Source: Manis javanica
Lineage: Eukaryota; Chordata; Mammalia; Pholidota; Manidae
Length of the DNA: 64,000 bases
Direction: 5' to 3'
Assembly (NCBI RefSeq): GCF_040802235.1
Contig: NC_133158.1
Coordinates: 39,064,001 to 39,128,000 of the forward strand
Positions 22,564-33,140 of this stretch are shown here, in pieces. Positions within the stretch are counted from its first letter, which is position 1, and each line of letters starts with the position of its first letter. The notes beneath the pieces are model-generated. The model was not told the origin of the DNA, searched no databases, and worked only from the letters and a program-made list of their open reading frames with translations. The translations under genes were made by a program, and so were the position numbers.

Positions 22564-24292
22564 GAGAAACAAAAGAGAAACAATTCCATTCACAGTTGCC
22601 TCAAAAAGAATAAAATACTTAGGAATAAACCTAACCAAGGAAGTGAACGACCTATACCCTGAAAACTACAAGACACTCATGAGAGAAATCAAAGATACCA
22701 ATAAATGGAAATACATCCTGTGCTCATGGATAGGAAGAATACTGTCAAAACAGCCATTCTGTCTAAAGCAATCTACAGATTGAATACAATCACTAGCAAA
22801 ATACCAACAGTATTCTTCAACAAACTAGACCAAAATAGTTCTAAAATTCATATGGAACCACAAAAGACCCCGAATAGCCAAAGCAATCCTGAGAAAGAAG
22901 AATAAAGCTGGGCGGATTATGCTCCCTGACTTCAAGATCTACTACAAAGCCACAGTAATCAAAACAACTTGGTACTGGCACAAGAACAGACCCACAGATC
23001 AATGGAACAGAATAGAGAGCCCAGACATGGTCATATATATGGTCATATATGGTCAATTAATATACGATAAAGGAGCCATGGATATATAGTGGGGAAATGA
23101 CAGCCTCTTCAACAGCTGGTGTTGGCAAAACTGGAGAACTACATGTAAGAGAATGAAACTAGATTATTGTCTAACTCAATACACAAAAGTAGACTAAAAA
23201 TAGAAATACAATTTGACCCAGGAATTTCACTCCTAGGAATTTACCCAAAGAAGACAACGTAAGATAAATTCTAGCTGAAATAAGCAGGCAAAGAGAGGCA
23301 ACAAAGGGCCAGGTAATTTATTTAAATACCCCCGGGTGAGGTTCTATGGCCTTCTTGTCACAGGCCAGAGAAGTCACACCCGGTTGGGGAGGTGGGGGGC
23401 TTATAAGGGATTAGGAGGGGGAGGAGTGGGCAAGCTACCGTAGGGGGTGTGGAGAGGTATGATTGGCTAAAGGTGACATAATAGTCAACTAGAAACTTTT
23501 TTTCCTTCCAAGAGAGAGGAGGCTGACATCTGGGTCTTAGTTGGCACATCAGGATGGAATTCAGGGAGAGCTGTCCCCTTTTCATATATGGCACAGACTT
23601 TGGGGTCTGGTCTGTTCTCCCCCTATGGCATCTCTCTGTTCTGTTTGCATGTCCTTGTTTTTCCTTTCTCCAGCCTAACAGACAAGATCTCAGATTCAAA
23701 AAGACATATGCACCCCTATGTTTATCACAGCACTATTTACAATAGCGAAGATATGGAAGCAACCTACGTGTCCATCAGTAGATGAATCTATAAAGAAGAC
23801 ATGGTATACAGACACAGTGGAATATTATTCAGTCATAAAAAGAAAACAAATCCTACCATTTGCAACAACATGGATGGAGCTAGAGGGTATTATGCTCAGT
23901 GAAATAAGCCAGGCAGAGAAAGACAAATACCAAATGATTTCACTCATTTGTTGAGTATAACAATGAAGTAAAACTGAAGGAACAAAACAGCAGGAGGCCC
24001 ACAGACTCCAAGAAGGGACTAGTGGTTACCAAAGGGAAGGGGTTGGGGAGGGTGGTTGGGGAGGTAGGGAGAAGGGGATTAAGGGGCATTATAATTAGCA
24101 CACACAATATAGGTAGGTTATGGGGAAGGCAGTACAGCATGGAGAAGACAAGTAGTGACGGTATAGTGTCTTACTATGCTGATGCACAGGGACTGCAATG
24201 GTGGGGGAGGGAGGAGGACATGAGAATATGGGTAAATGTTGTGCATGTGAAACCTTCATAAGAGTGTATATCAATGATACTTCAATTTAAAA
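22564..24292 (+). mobile_element. 5'-truncated L1 no. 3 with internal deletion
   Basis: Starts abruptly within ORF2 downstream of the FADD box (ATTCCATTCACAGTTGCCTC). It follows the other copies to about 23195, then skips roughly 600 bp (compare 19890-20500 in L1 no. 2) and resumes at the [11 protein letters not shown] region. It is interrupted by a solo LTR (23258-23680) and ends with a 3' UTR and a short A-run at about 24292. A small tandem duplication of a GGTCATATAT unit sits near 23028-23052. Target duplications were not evident. It is antisense to PCNT. Confidence 0.92.
23253..23685 (-). mobile_element. Solo LTR of an endogenous retrovirus
   Basis: 423 bp (23258-23680), flanked by the 5-bp duplication GACAA (23253-23257, 23681-23685), and splitting L1 no. 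3. Read on the minus strand it begins TGTTAGGCTGGAG and ends ...TCTTACG (expected CA, one base decayed). It has a CCAAT box (complement of 23462-23466), a TATA box TTATAAG (complement of about 23401-23407) and an AATAAA poly(A) signal (complement of 23317-23322), in the correct order and spacing for U3 and R. It has the same orientation as PCNT. Confidence 0.88.
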
Positions 24293-24310
24293 AAATATTC
24301 CAAGCTTAAA

Positions 24311-25103
24311 AAAAAATAGCATGGAGGGTCCTCAAAAATCTAAAAATAGAAATACCCTATGATCCAGCAATTCCACTTCTTGGTATTTTTCTAAAGAAAA
24401 TGGAAATGCTAATTTGAAAATACACTAAGCCTCCACATTCACTGCAGCACTACCACAACAGCCCAGATATGGAAGCAAACCTCTGGTCTGTTTTACAAGT
24501 TCTATGGTCTTTTATGGTTTTACACTCCACACTGTGGCCTGGCGGTATGTTACAGCTAGAAGAGTGCTCCCATGGATGGACAAACGGATGAAGAAACGGT
24601 GGTGCATATATATCATATAAGCACATTTAGTAGACTATTACTCAGGCATAAGAAAGAAATGAAATCTTGTGATGTGCAGCACTGCGGATGGCCCCTGAGG
24701 GCCCTGTGCTAAGTGCAGTAAGTCAGACAAAGACAAATGCCATACGACCTCACTCATATGTGGAATCTACAAAGAACTGAGCTCACAGATAAGCTGGTGG
24801 TTGCTGGAGGCAGGGCATGTAGGCTGGGTGAGATGGGCGAAGGGGGTCAAAAGGTACAAACTTCCAGTGATAAAGACATAAGTCCTGAGGATGTATCCAC
24901 AGCATGGTTGCTACAGTGAATAACGCTGCATATTTGAAAGCCGTTAACAGAGATCTTAAAAGTCCTCTTCATGGGAGAAAGCCATAACTATGGATGGTGA
25001 TGGATGTTAACTCGACTCCCTGTGGTCATTTCACAACACACACGTCACATCATGTTATACACCTGAATCTAATGTCATGTGTCATTTATGTCTCAATTTT
25101 AGG
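24311..25103 (+). repeat. Older L1 3' end
   Basis: Diverged L1 text: the ATAGAAATACCCTATGATCC region, then CACTCATATGTGGAATCTAC and the classic MA-type tail ending TTATACACCTGAATCTAATG...TCTCAATTTTA. About 90 bp (24478-24570) have no L1 counterpart and may be a small insertion. It is much older than the other L1 copies nearby. Confidence 0.88.
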
Positions 25104-25675
25104 AAAGCTGGCCCACACCTCATGTTGCTCCAGAAGGTTCAGTCTACCCAGGTGGCCCGTTCTTCCTCTCTCAGATGATTCTTCTAAAAATCCACGGGAT
25201 GAACTAAGAGAGAAGATATGTTTTAAAACTTCACACATGGCCCTTTTCCACAGAGACCCACTGTCCCTGAGGGTCAACGGCATAAAGGATACTTTCCTAC
25301 TCTTTTCACCACCCTCCCATGCCTGCACTGAGGTCTGGATGCCTGCGGCCAAGTGAGCCACGTCTGTGACAGCAGAGCAGGTGCTGAACTCAACTCAACT
25401 CAGCCGAGTGTCACAGCCACAGGGTCACCAAGGTGATGTGGGACCCTGATAGCTCATGCCCACCACTGCCCACACACTGCCGTCTGTGGCCTGTTGCACA
25501 CATCAGATTCAGCTCCTAGCTTTAATGTCTTTTTTGAGGCCCCAAAATAAGGCATGTTTCCGAAACAAAGGGCTATTAGACTCCCCTGGCATGAAATGAC
25601 AAACGAAACTCGATTTCAGTCCTGCTCGAGGTGCCACACTTCAGAGCCGTATTTAAATGACACAGCTTCCTTTAC
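25104..25675 (-). other. PCNT intron, unique sequence
   Basis: No pericentrin-like peptide was found in any minus frame. This is one of only two non-repeat stretches where the missing exon(s) could lie. Confidence 0.5.
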
Positions 25676-25919
25676 CAGCTTCCCGCAGGTTCCAGGAGAC
25701 AGTCTTCCTTCATCTCCCGCAGCCGCTGCTGTAGGAGAGTCACATCTTCCTGGTAATTTTCTTCAGCATCCCTCAACTTCTCCTCAAAGCAAAGTCTCAG
25801 CTGCTCCAGCTGGGACTCATGCTCAGCTTTCTCCCGTCGCTGCTGCTGCTCAAAGTCTTGCTTTAGCTGTTCTAATTCTTCCACGTGAGACACTCGAGCC
25901 AGGAGCTGCTCATGTAACT
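25676..25919 (-). CDS. PCNT: PCNT coding exon 9
   Basis: 244 bp. The acceptor is TTTTTTAAAG|AGTTACATG (start 25919), whose first two bases complete a glutamate codon from exon 8. The donor is GGAAGCTG|GTAAAG (end 25676, phase 2). The peptide ELHEQLLARVSHVEELEQLK continues with HESQLEQLRLCFEEKLRDAE and YQEDVTLLQQRL, unmistakable pericentrin coiled coil. Reading through the donor gives a stop four bases into the intron. Confidence 0.99.
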
Positions 25920-27439
25920 CTTTAAAAAATGAAATTATGCAACCATCTTAAAATGAACACTAAGGAAAACTCAGGAGATAGTTAAGACCCTGAAGTGTGA
26001 TAAAGGAGCAGGACCCTAAAAAGGGTCCCTAACCCCAGAATCTGTGAAGGGGAAGCAAGACCTCTTGTGCCTCGCACAATGCGGCACACGCTATGTGGCA
26101 CAGGGGCCTTATTCAGGGTGATGACCATGGCGGCCTCAGCAAACCCCACAAGTCTCTTCAAAGCAGGTAGCTTTCTCAGGCTGGTGGTAGAATTAAGAAG
26201 ATTGGAAGCCTGAGTAGCCCTCCGTATGCTGCTGGCAGCCCTGAAGATGGCGGGCAGCAGGGCAGGGAGTGTGGGTGGCACAAGGAAACAGGCCCCAGTC
26301 CTACAGCCACACAGACTGGATTCTGCCACTGCCTGAGGAGCCAAGCCCTGGCCGAAAGCCCCACCACACCGTCTCAGACTTTACCCACATGTCTGTGAGC
26401 TGTTACACGTTGTGGTTTTAAGCCATGAAGGCCATGACATTTTGTTAACAGTTACACACGCCATAAAAGAACCTGTCCCCATCACTATCTTAATCAAGAC
26501 AACACTGCCAGCTGGTCTGCAAAAATTAATGATTAATTAGCTTTCCAATAATGTGGACATAAACAGATCACTATCCCAGAGATTTCAAAGTTCCCTGGAA
26601 GGGTCCTCAAATGCCAGAGCGAGGACTCTAGTGGAACACTCAGGAGCTGGCACGCCTGAGTGCATGCATGAGGCCATCCTGCAGGGGAGTCCACCAGCTT
26701 GCCCAAGGCCTCCATTAGCACACAGCCCGAGAAAACACAAGGGCTGAGCTCCAGGGAGGGGGCAGGGAAGGCGACATGCAGCATACGGGCATGTTTCTGG
26801 TCCTCTCTGTAGCTCTGCTCTTTATCCAAATGACATTTGCCAGGGAGGCAGTCACCCATTCAGAGGCCCTGTCTGGAGACTGGCAGGAGAAACCACATGT
26901 CTGCCTGCCAACAGTGCTGCCTGCAAGCAGAGAAGGCTCTGACTGGGGTCCTGTCGGGGGGACCCAAGTAAGCTCCCCTCTCCACAGGTGGCCACGTGGC
27001 TAGGGCCTGTAGCCTTAGGCCTCCCCCTCACCCTTCAAAGCACAGCTTGGGCCACAGGAGCCTGACAGCACCTGCCAGGTGAGCTCTCGGGATCTTTGAG
27101 GTCATGGCAAAACACACCCGTGTCCCCACAGCTCCCAGCACATGTGAGCCACAGCTCCCAGCACATGTGAGCACTGCTGTGAGCTTTGTTTACTTGACAC
27201 CTGCAAAGAGCCCCTGTTAGCGAGAGGATGGACATCCGTTTCTGCAGCCATTACTCAACTAACTTGCCTAAGGATGGAACTAAGGCTCTCCACCACCAAA
27301 CATTTCTATCTTAAAACTACATGTCAATCTTCAGGGGAATTTCCAAAATCACTTTTTTGTGCTTGCTACCGTTGTTAAACTCTAGTTTGGGGTTTTGATA
27401 GCTTCAGAGGGTCTGAATTTTCACCCTGAAATTCCTCAC
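25920..27439 (-). other. PCNT intron, unique, with a small direct repeat
   Basis: A perfect 23-bp direct repeat (CACAGCTCCCAGCACATGTG...) lies at 27127-27149 and 27150-27172. Nothing else was recognised. Confidence 0.6.
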
Positions 27440-27551
27440 CACTCAGCTCTTGTCTGCTCGTTCTCGTGGACTCGAGCTGGGACCACAGGCGCCTGATTTC
27501 TCCTTGGGACTGAGCCTTCAGCTCCTCGTATGATGCCTGCAGGTTCTCTAA
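27440..27551 (-). CDS. PCNT: PCNT coding exon 8
   Basis: 112 bp. The acceptor is CTTTCCCAG|TTAGAGAAC (start 27551, phase 0) and the donor is CTGAGTG|GTGAGG (end 27440, one base left). The peptide LENLQASYEELKAQSQGEIR followed by RLWSQLESTRTSRQELS is nearly the same as human pericentrin. Coiled coil. Confidence 0.99.
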
Positions 27552-28834
27552 CTGGGAAAGGAAGGCGACAAGGTGAGACATGACTGCACCTGCACCCGAG
27601 GACAGTGCTCACATGCACAGAAAGCCTCTGCTGGGCATGAGGCGAACACAAGGGAGAGAAAGCCTGAACCCCAAATCCAGGGGAACCAGCTGTGGTGGCG
27701 CCAGAGGAAAGGCCTGTGCTGCCCAACAAGCTGCTACCTGGCCTCAGTCCTTGGGGCCCTGTGTGTCTACAAACTACCTGCTCGAGCCCATAGCCTGTTC
27801 CCGGAAGACATCTATTTTTTTCTCATAAACAAGGACAGGAACTTCCTCTGTTGTCCTAAACACATATCCCTCTAACTGTGGGGGCAGTGACGGGAACTCA
27901 CAAAACACACCACTGGCCCCTGCCAGGCCTCCCTCACGCCCAGCACCCGTCAATCCTGTGGTGGGGTTCAGGTTCTGTTCCACGTGGAGGTGACAGGCCC
28001 TTCCGTTCACCTCTGTTCACAGCCCTCCCTCACCCCTCGTGGGGTAGGTTTCAGTTTTCTCCACTGTTTATGGTCAACTGGCTTGGGAAGCAGCTACTTC
28101 AGGGTGAATGGGCTTGCATACCAAACATGGGCCAGTTCCGGCCTGCCCCCACCTACCACTCTGAGCAGCTCCCCAACTCAGAGGGCTCGAAGCCTGTCAG
28201 TCACAAAGCGGGGGGGTAAAAGCACTGGGCCAAGGGCAGGGATGAGTGCCCCAGCTGTCTGCAGCCAAACGGATGGCCCTTCAAGCCTCTCCCATCCAGC
28301 CAGAGCAGAGGCGCCCTACCACCATCTCTTTCCGACTGGGAGGGCACAACCGGCCGCCAGGACTGCCGAGGGCCGCAAGGCAGCACACACACTGTCCTCA
28401 CATCTGTGGGCCAGGCACCACCACAGCCGACTCCACCTGGAACCCACCTGTGGGCGCTGCTTGCTTCTTGGGTTTAGAGATAAAGCACCTGCGGTCTGAG
28501 TGAGATGGGGCCACCTCTCCCACATCCTGAGACGCAGTGTTTCACTGGAAAGAGTCTGAATTCTTAAGCAGCAGAAATGCCTGTTTACGGCTCTAGGGCT
28601 GGGGAATAGGGCCTCACACCTAAAATGTGTGGATAAGCCTGATGGGACACTGGAACCCAGCACTGTTTCTACGCAAGACTGGGCAGAACTGTTAACCCCA
28701 CAGACTCCAAAGCCTTACACTTTCATTTCCCACTCAACCAAGCAGGAGAGTCTCAGGGGGCAAAGACAACCCCAGCTCAAGTCTTCTAAGATGGCCCCCC
28801 CGCCCCGTCATCAAATACATGTGCTTTTGCCCAC
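27552..28834 (-). other. PCNT intron, unique sequence
   Basis: GC-moderate intron. No exon or repeat was recognised. Confidence 0.6.
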
Positions 28835-28965
28835 CTCTAGCTGCTTCTCTCTGAACTTCAACTCTAGGTCATCCACTTGCTGGCCATGCTCAGTCTGTAG
28901 GTCCTCATGCAAATGCAACTTGCACACAGCTGCTTCCTGTGGGGCCTCCAGCGCCTTCGGGGAAG
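28835..28965 (-). CDS. PCNT: PCNT coding exon 7
   Basis: 131 bp. The acceptor is TGCTCTCAG|CTTCCCCG (start 28965), two bases completing a serine codon from exon 6. The donor is CTAGAG|GTGGGC (end 28835, phase 0). The second half (HEDLQTEHGQQVDDLELKF) matches human pericentrin well. The first half (SPKALEAPQEAAVCKL) is more divergent, and the segment seems two residues longer, with an LHLH duplication. It joins exon 8 in frame. Confidence 0.95.
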
Positions 28966-29079
28966 CTGAGAGCAGCACAGACCGTACTGGTTGTGGCCCC
29001 AAAAGGGACGCCTGCAGCGCGCTCAGTGGACAGCAACAGGGCCGCAGAGCAGCACCTCCCAAGGGCGGGCCCAGCTGCT

Positions 29080-29520
29080 CCGGCACCTGGCACACCCAGC
29101 CCCCTGCCCTCCTGGTACCTACGCCCTGCCCACCGCCCACCCAGCACCCAGCCCCCCAAGCACCCTGCCCTCCTGGCAACTGGCCCTCCCGGCACCCAGC
29201 CCCTGGTCCCCCTGGCATCCTGCCCTCCTGGTACCCAGCCCCCTGCCCTCCTGGCAACGAGCACTCCCAACCCCCTGCCGTCCTGGTACCTAACCCCTGA
29301 CCACTCAGGACCCAACCCCTAACATCCCTGGCCCCCTGCCCTTCTGGTACCTGGCACCCCCAGCCCCCCGCTGCCCCAGCACTCAGCCCCCCAGGCACCC
29401 TGCCCTCCCGGCACCCAGCCTTTCTGCAACTGGCCCTCCCGGCACCCAGCTCTCCCAGCACCCAGCCCCCCTGGCATCCTGCCCTCCTGGCACCCTGCCC
29501 TCCCCCAGCACTCAGCCCTC
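29080..29520. repeat. C-rich minisatellite in PCNT intron 6
   Basis: More than ten irregular repeats of units such as CCTGGCACCCAGCCCCCTG and CCCTCCTGGCA, strongly C-rich on the plus strand. The units vary in length and order. Open frames seen through it on both strands are repeat artefacts. The remaining intron to 29880 holds nothing recognisable. Confidence 0.9.
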
Positions 29521-29880
29521 CTTGGCCAGGCTGGCCAGCAGTCTCCTGATAGTGGGAATTGCTGTGTCACAGGCAGCCCAAGATGAGAAGTGAACAGCTG
29601 TGGTGCTGCTTCTGGTAGCAATTAGCAAGGGAGCATGGAAACATTGCTGAAGCAAGGGTTTCAGGAAGACTTAGGGCGCCTGACAGCCTGTGATAGACAG
29701 GCAGACCAAGGCTGACAGGCCCACACCTCCATCCCCTGTGGGTGTCACACACTCAGCTGAGTTTAAACACACCGGAAATTCATGTTCAGTCATAAATCTG
29801 GTGAAATCACACACCACTCATTCTAGTGTTGACAGGAAAAACAGCTTCTGCAAGCTTGCTCGTTTTAATTAGATACTCAC

Positions 29881-30055
29881 ACTCAGCCTGATTTCTGGCT
29901 TGAAGAGTATTCTCCAACTCAGCTTTCTGCTCTGCCAGCCCTCTCTTCCACTGGCTTTGTAAATTCTCCAGTTCTGACTGATGCTTTTCCAACAGTTCTT
30001 TGCGTAGGTTTTCTAAGCAAACCTCTTTCTCAGATTCCCAGTTTTGCTTCAAGGT
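29881..30055 (-). CDS. PCNT: PCNT coding exon 6
   Basis: 175 bp. The acceptor is TTTAAATCAG|ACCTTGAAG (start 30055, phase 0) and the donor is GCTGAGT|GTGAGT (end 29881, one base left). The peptide TLKQNWESEKEVCLENLRKE is followed by EKHQSELENLQSQ and AEQKAELENTLQARNQAE, matching human pericentrin throughout. Coiled coil. Confidence 0.99.
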
Positions 30056-31137
30056 CTGATTTAAATAAGGAAAAAGGAGACTATAGCCCTTAGCTGATTA
30101 TCAATATGTGTTTAAAAAATATAATTGCACATTCAAAAACCAGGACTGGGCAGTTGACCCCATCCAGTGAGCCAGTTCGGCCACCCAGCCTGCCCACATC
30201 TGGAGCTATGAGGGCAGAAGCAGAAGACAAGGCCCACTTGCCCAGCACGGCACAGGCACACGGCCCCATGAGATGCAGGGGATGCCTCCCAGGCTGCTGC
30301 CTGACCCCTGCTGGGGCCAGATGCCATCCTAACACCCAGAGCCCCCACTGTGAGTGCAGGGGCAGGGGTTGGGCATGAGATGTCTGCCACCAGCTGCCTG
30401 ACCAACACAGCCAGGACACTGATGCCCATATACCCTAACACCGACAATGTCCCGACCTCACCACCCACATCCCCTCGCGTCACTCACTCCTCTGCTGTCA
30501 CTGCCACCAAGGGCCCTTCTATAGACACAGACTTGATAAAGGGACTGGTCATGAGGACCTCAAGTGCCAGGGAGACACCTCCTTAGAAAAGAACGAGTTC
30601 TGTGATGCCTTAAAAGAGAACTCACTCCCCCAAAATGGGAGTGTGAGGTGGGAGCAGCAGGACAATTACAGGACAAGCTGCTGTGGTCAGCATGACAACT
30701 GGAGCCGACGGAAGCCCTCAGGGCAGACACTGCATGGACGCTTGGCTGTCTGGGGCCTGCGGGCACACCCTCCACCCTACTACCCCTTGCCCCTCTCTGC
30801 TTCCCTGGGGCACACCATGCATTTTGCTGAATGGCCATGGTCCACCTCCCTGTGCTGGGCTGTCCACCTGGCAGAGGCTTGTACAAGAGGCCAAGCACAG
30901 GGAGGTCCTGAGGTTTCACTCAGAAACCAGACTTTGTGGGATGGGAGAGCGCTGTTATGCTGACAAACTGCACCAATGAAGGATCACAACACAACACCCT
31001 CCCCATCAGCACACTCAGGGAAAGCTGGGGTGGGACTTCGAGTCAGGGGGAGAGGCTTTCCTGTGGGGGCCGCGGGACGTGGAGGGGTGGGGGGGAAAGG
31101 AAAACGGCACTCAGAGCAGCACTCTGGCCACACACAC
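30056..31137 (-). other. PCNT intron 5, unique sequence
   Basis: No repeat or RNA gene was recognised. Confidence 0.6.
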
Positions 31138-31193
31138 CTCGACCATCTGCACGTTTTTCTCCACTTCTGACCGCAACTTCTCCTTCAGCTCGG
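31138..31193 (-). CDS. PCNT: PCNT coding exon 5 (short)
   Basis: 56 bp. The acceptor is TCTCTTGTAG|CCGAGCTG (start 31193), where CC completes an alanine codon. The donor is GTCGAG|GTGTGTG (end 31138, phase 0). It encodes ELKEKLRSEVEKNVQMVE, the counterpart of human ELKEKLQSEMEKNAQIV. It is too short to stand out as an ORF but is fixed by splice phase and similarity. Confidence 0.98.
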
Positions 31194-32905
31194 CTACAAG
31201 AGACATCAAAAGTGGTACAATCCCTGAGCTCCAGACTTTTCCGCCATCCGACCACCCAGGAGGGAGGGCTCCCCTCCCAGCACCTGCTGGCTGCTCCCAG
31301 AGCAAGCGCTGACCTTAATGGGCAACAGGACATGTCTGTGAGGGAGCAAGTATCTAGTTCAAGTAACAGATCGGATCTGTCCTCAGCCAGGGTAGCCAGA
31401 TTTTCAGCCAGCACACCGTGAAGGCCAAGGCCAGAGCGGGCTGCACAGGCCCCAAAGACCCCAACCCCATCACCCCTGGCCACGAGGGCCTCGGCCTGCC
31501 TGTGCCAGATGCCAGGCCAGTGACTGGCTGGAAGACAGGCGAATCAGGGCACATGGAGATGCTCTAGGTATTCACAGCTCCCCATCCCAAGGGGGAAGAG
31601 ACTCCAGGTGCTGAGGCTCACACCTGGGGAATCTGGGCACCAGGGAGAGGTGCCAGGGGCCTGGGAAGGTGCCAAGGTGGATGGGGGGAGGCAATACCAG
31701 GTGACAGCTACCCTACACGTGCACAGTGAGGGTGGCCTCAGAAAGGTCAGAATTCAGGCAAAGGGCCAGACGCCACTTTTGAGGGCAGGTCCCGTCCTGG
31801 CCACAGGGGCCCAGCCCTCAGCAGAGCCTCACAGAAGGTAGGGCAGGTGTGGCCTCTCGGTGGACCTGTTTCCAGGGGTGCATGTGGAGAAAACAGCATT
31901 GAAAGGGGACTAAGGCAAGTGTGTTTTCAGTTTTAAAAAATACACAAAAATGGGGAGACATAAAACTGTCCACCCATATTTGCCTGAACTGACATAAAAA
32001 AGCACAGGAAGGCACTGCAAGCCCTAAGAAGACCAGCTCCCTCTCGGGCTGGGGGGCCCTGAGAGAAAGCCCTGGCACCTCCAGGGCTGGGCGCACTGCT
32101 TGCAGACAGTCTCACCCAGCGGGCAGAGCGTAGGCACTCACACCGGCAGGGCAAAGGGCGTGCAGTTCCTTTTCAGGGTGGTGACTGATGTCTACATGAC
32201 TCTGGGTGCATTAAGCCCCCAGAGAGCTCGTGGTAATTGGGCCACTGTGTGATGTGGATCACAGACCCACAGAGCTATTGCTTGAAAACACACATTCACA
32301 AAAAGCAGCACCTACTTTACCCAAAAATGTACAAGAAAGCACTAAAATGAGAACATAAAAATCCATTTAGACATGAATAAAGAGCTCGGTCTAGGCAGGA
32401 GAATCATCCTATTAAGAGGCAGATGGGCAGCCCCCAGGAGCGCCGTGGCCCCACTGGGCACAAAAGAAGGAGTGGGGGCTTGGGGGCCTGGAGGCTTGTT
32501 GAGACCAGGAGCGTCTTGTTTGGTCTCGACAAAGCCAGGCCACGACCAGAGTCCTCTCAAAGACATGGACGAAACCTCCAGCACTGGGCAAACCACCTCT
32601 GACAGCATCGTTTCAGAGACTGACACGACCACTGGGCACTGCACAAGGCAGGGGGCACAGAGCACAAGGGCATGCAGGGCCCCACAGGGCAGGATGCACA
32701 GCTGCCCACCTGCAGACAGACAGCTCCCCAGAGCATGGTGGGCGTCCATGTGTGGGACTCTGAGCAACCCCACCACGTACCATGATGCCTGTGGCATGGA
32801 GCCTGCTTGCTGGTGGGCACCTCAGCCAGGAGCAGCCCACGTCCCCAAACGCAAGAGCAGGCTCTGTAGCCGGTTCCCACGAGGCCTGCCCCGCCACGCA
32901 CGCAC
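31194..32905 (-). other. PCNT intron 4, unique sequence
   Basis: Nothing recognised. The long plus-strand open frame that begins at 32373 and runs across exon 4 is an antisense shadow. Confidence 0.6.
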
Positions 32906-33140
32906 CTGTCTCCTGGCTGCATCGGTGTGCCACCTCCTCCCTGGCGAGCTCCAGTTCCCGCCGCTGCCGGCTGCGCAGCAGAGCCAGCTCCTGGGCGTGC
33001 CGGCCACGCAGCAGCTCCCGCAGCTCTGTCAGGGCTGCCTCCTTCTCCCTCTGCAGGTTGGCCTGTGTCAGCTCCAGCTGTGCTGCATGTGCGTCGCTCA
33101 GACTCAGGCGCAGCGCCTCCAGCTCCAGGGAGGACACCGG
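32906..33140 (-). CDS. PCNT: PCNT coding exon 4
   Basis: 235 bp. The acceptor is CCCCCACAG|CCGGTGTCC (start 33140, phase 0) and the donor is GAGACAG|GTGCGTG (end 32906, one base left). The peptide includes SLELEALRLSLSDAHAAQLE, LTQANLQREKEAALTELREL and RHAQELALLRSRQ, strongly pericentrin. This is the start of the continuous coiled coil. Arginine content and GC are higher than in the human exon as I remember it. Confidence 0.99.

Noticed and set aside
24593..24850. Possible tRNA-derived SINE
   Set aside because: The text fits an old L1 3' end; no A-box or B-box pair was seen.
21921..25676. Direct splicing of exon 9 to the exon at 21921 as the normal transcript
   Set aside because: It creates TGG TAA at the join, and PCNT would be cut off at about 445 residues.
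28629..29461. Long open frames on both strands
   Set aside because: Produced by the C-rich minisatellite and by PCNT exon 7 read in frame into intron.
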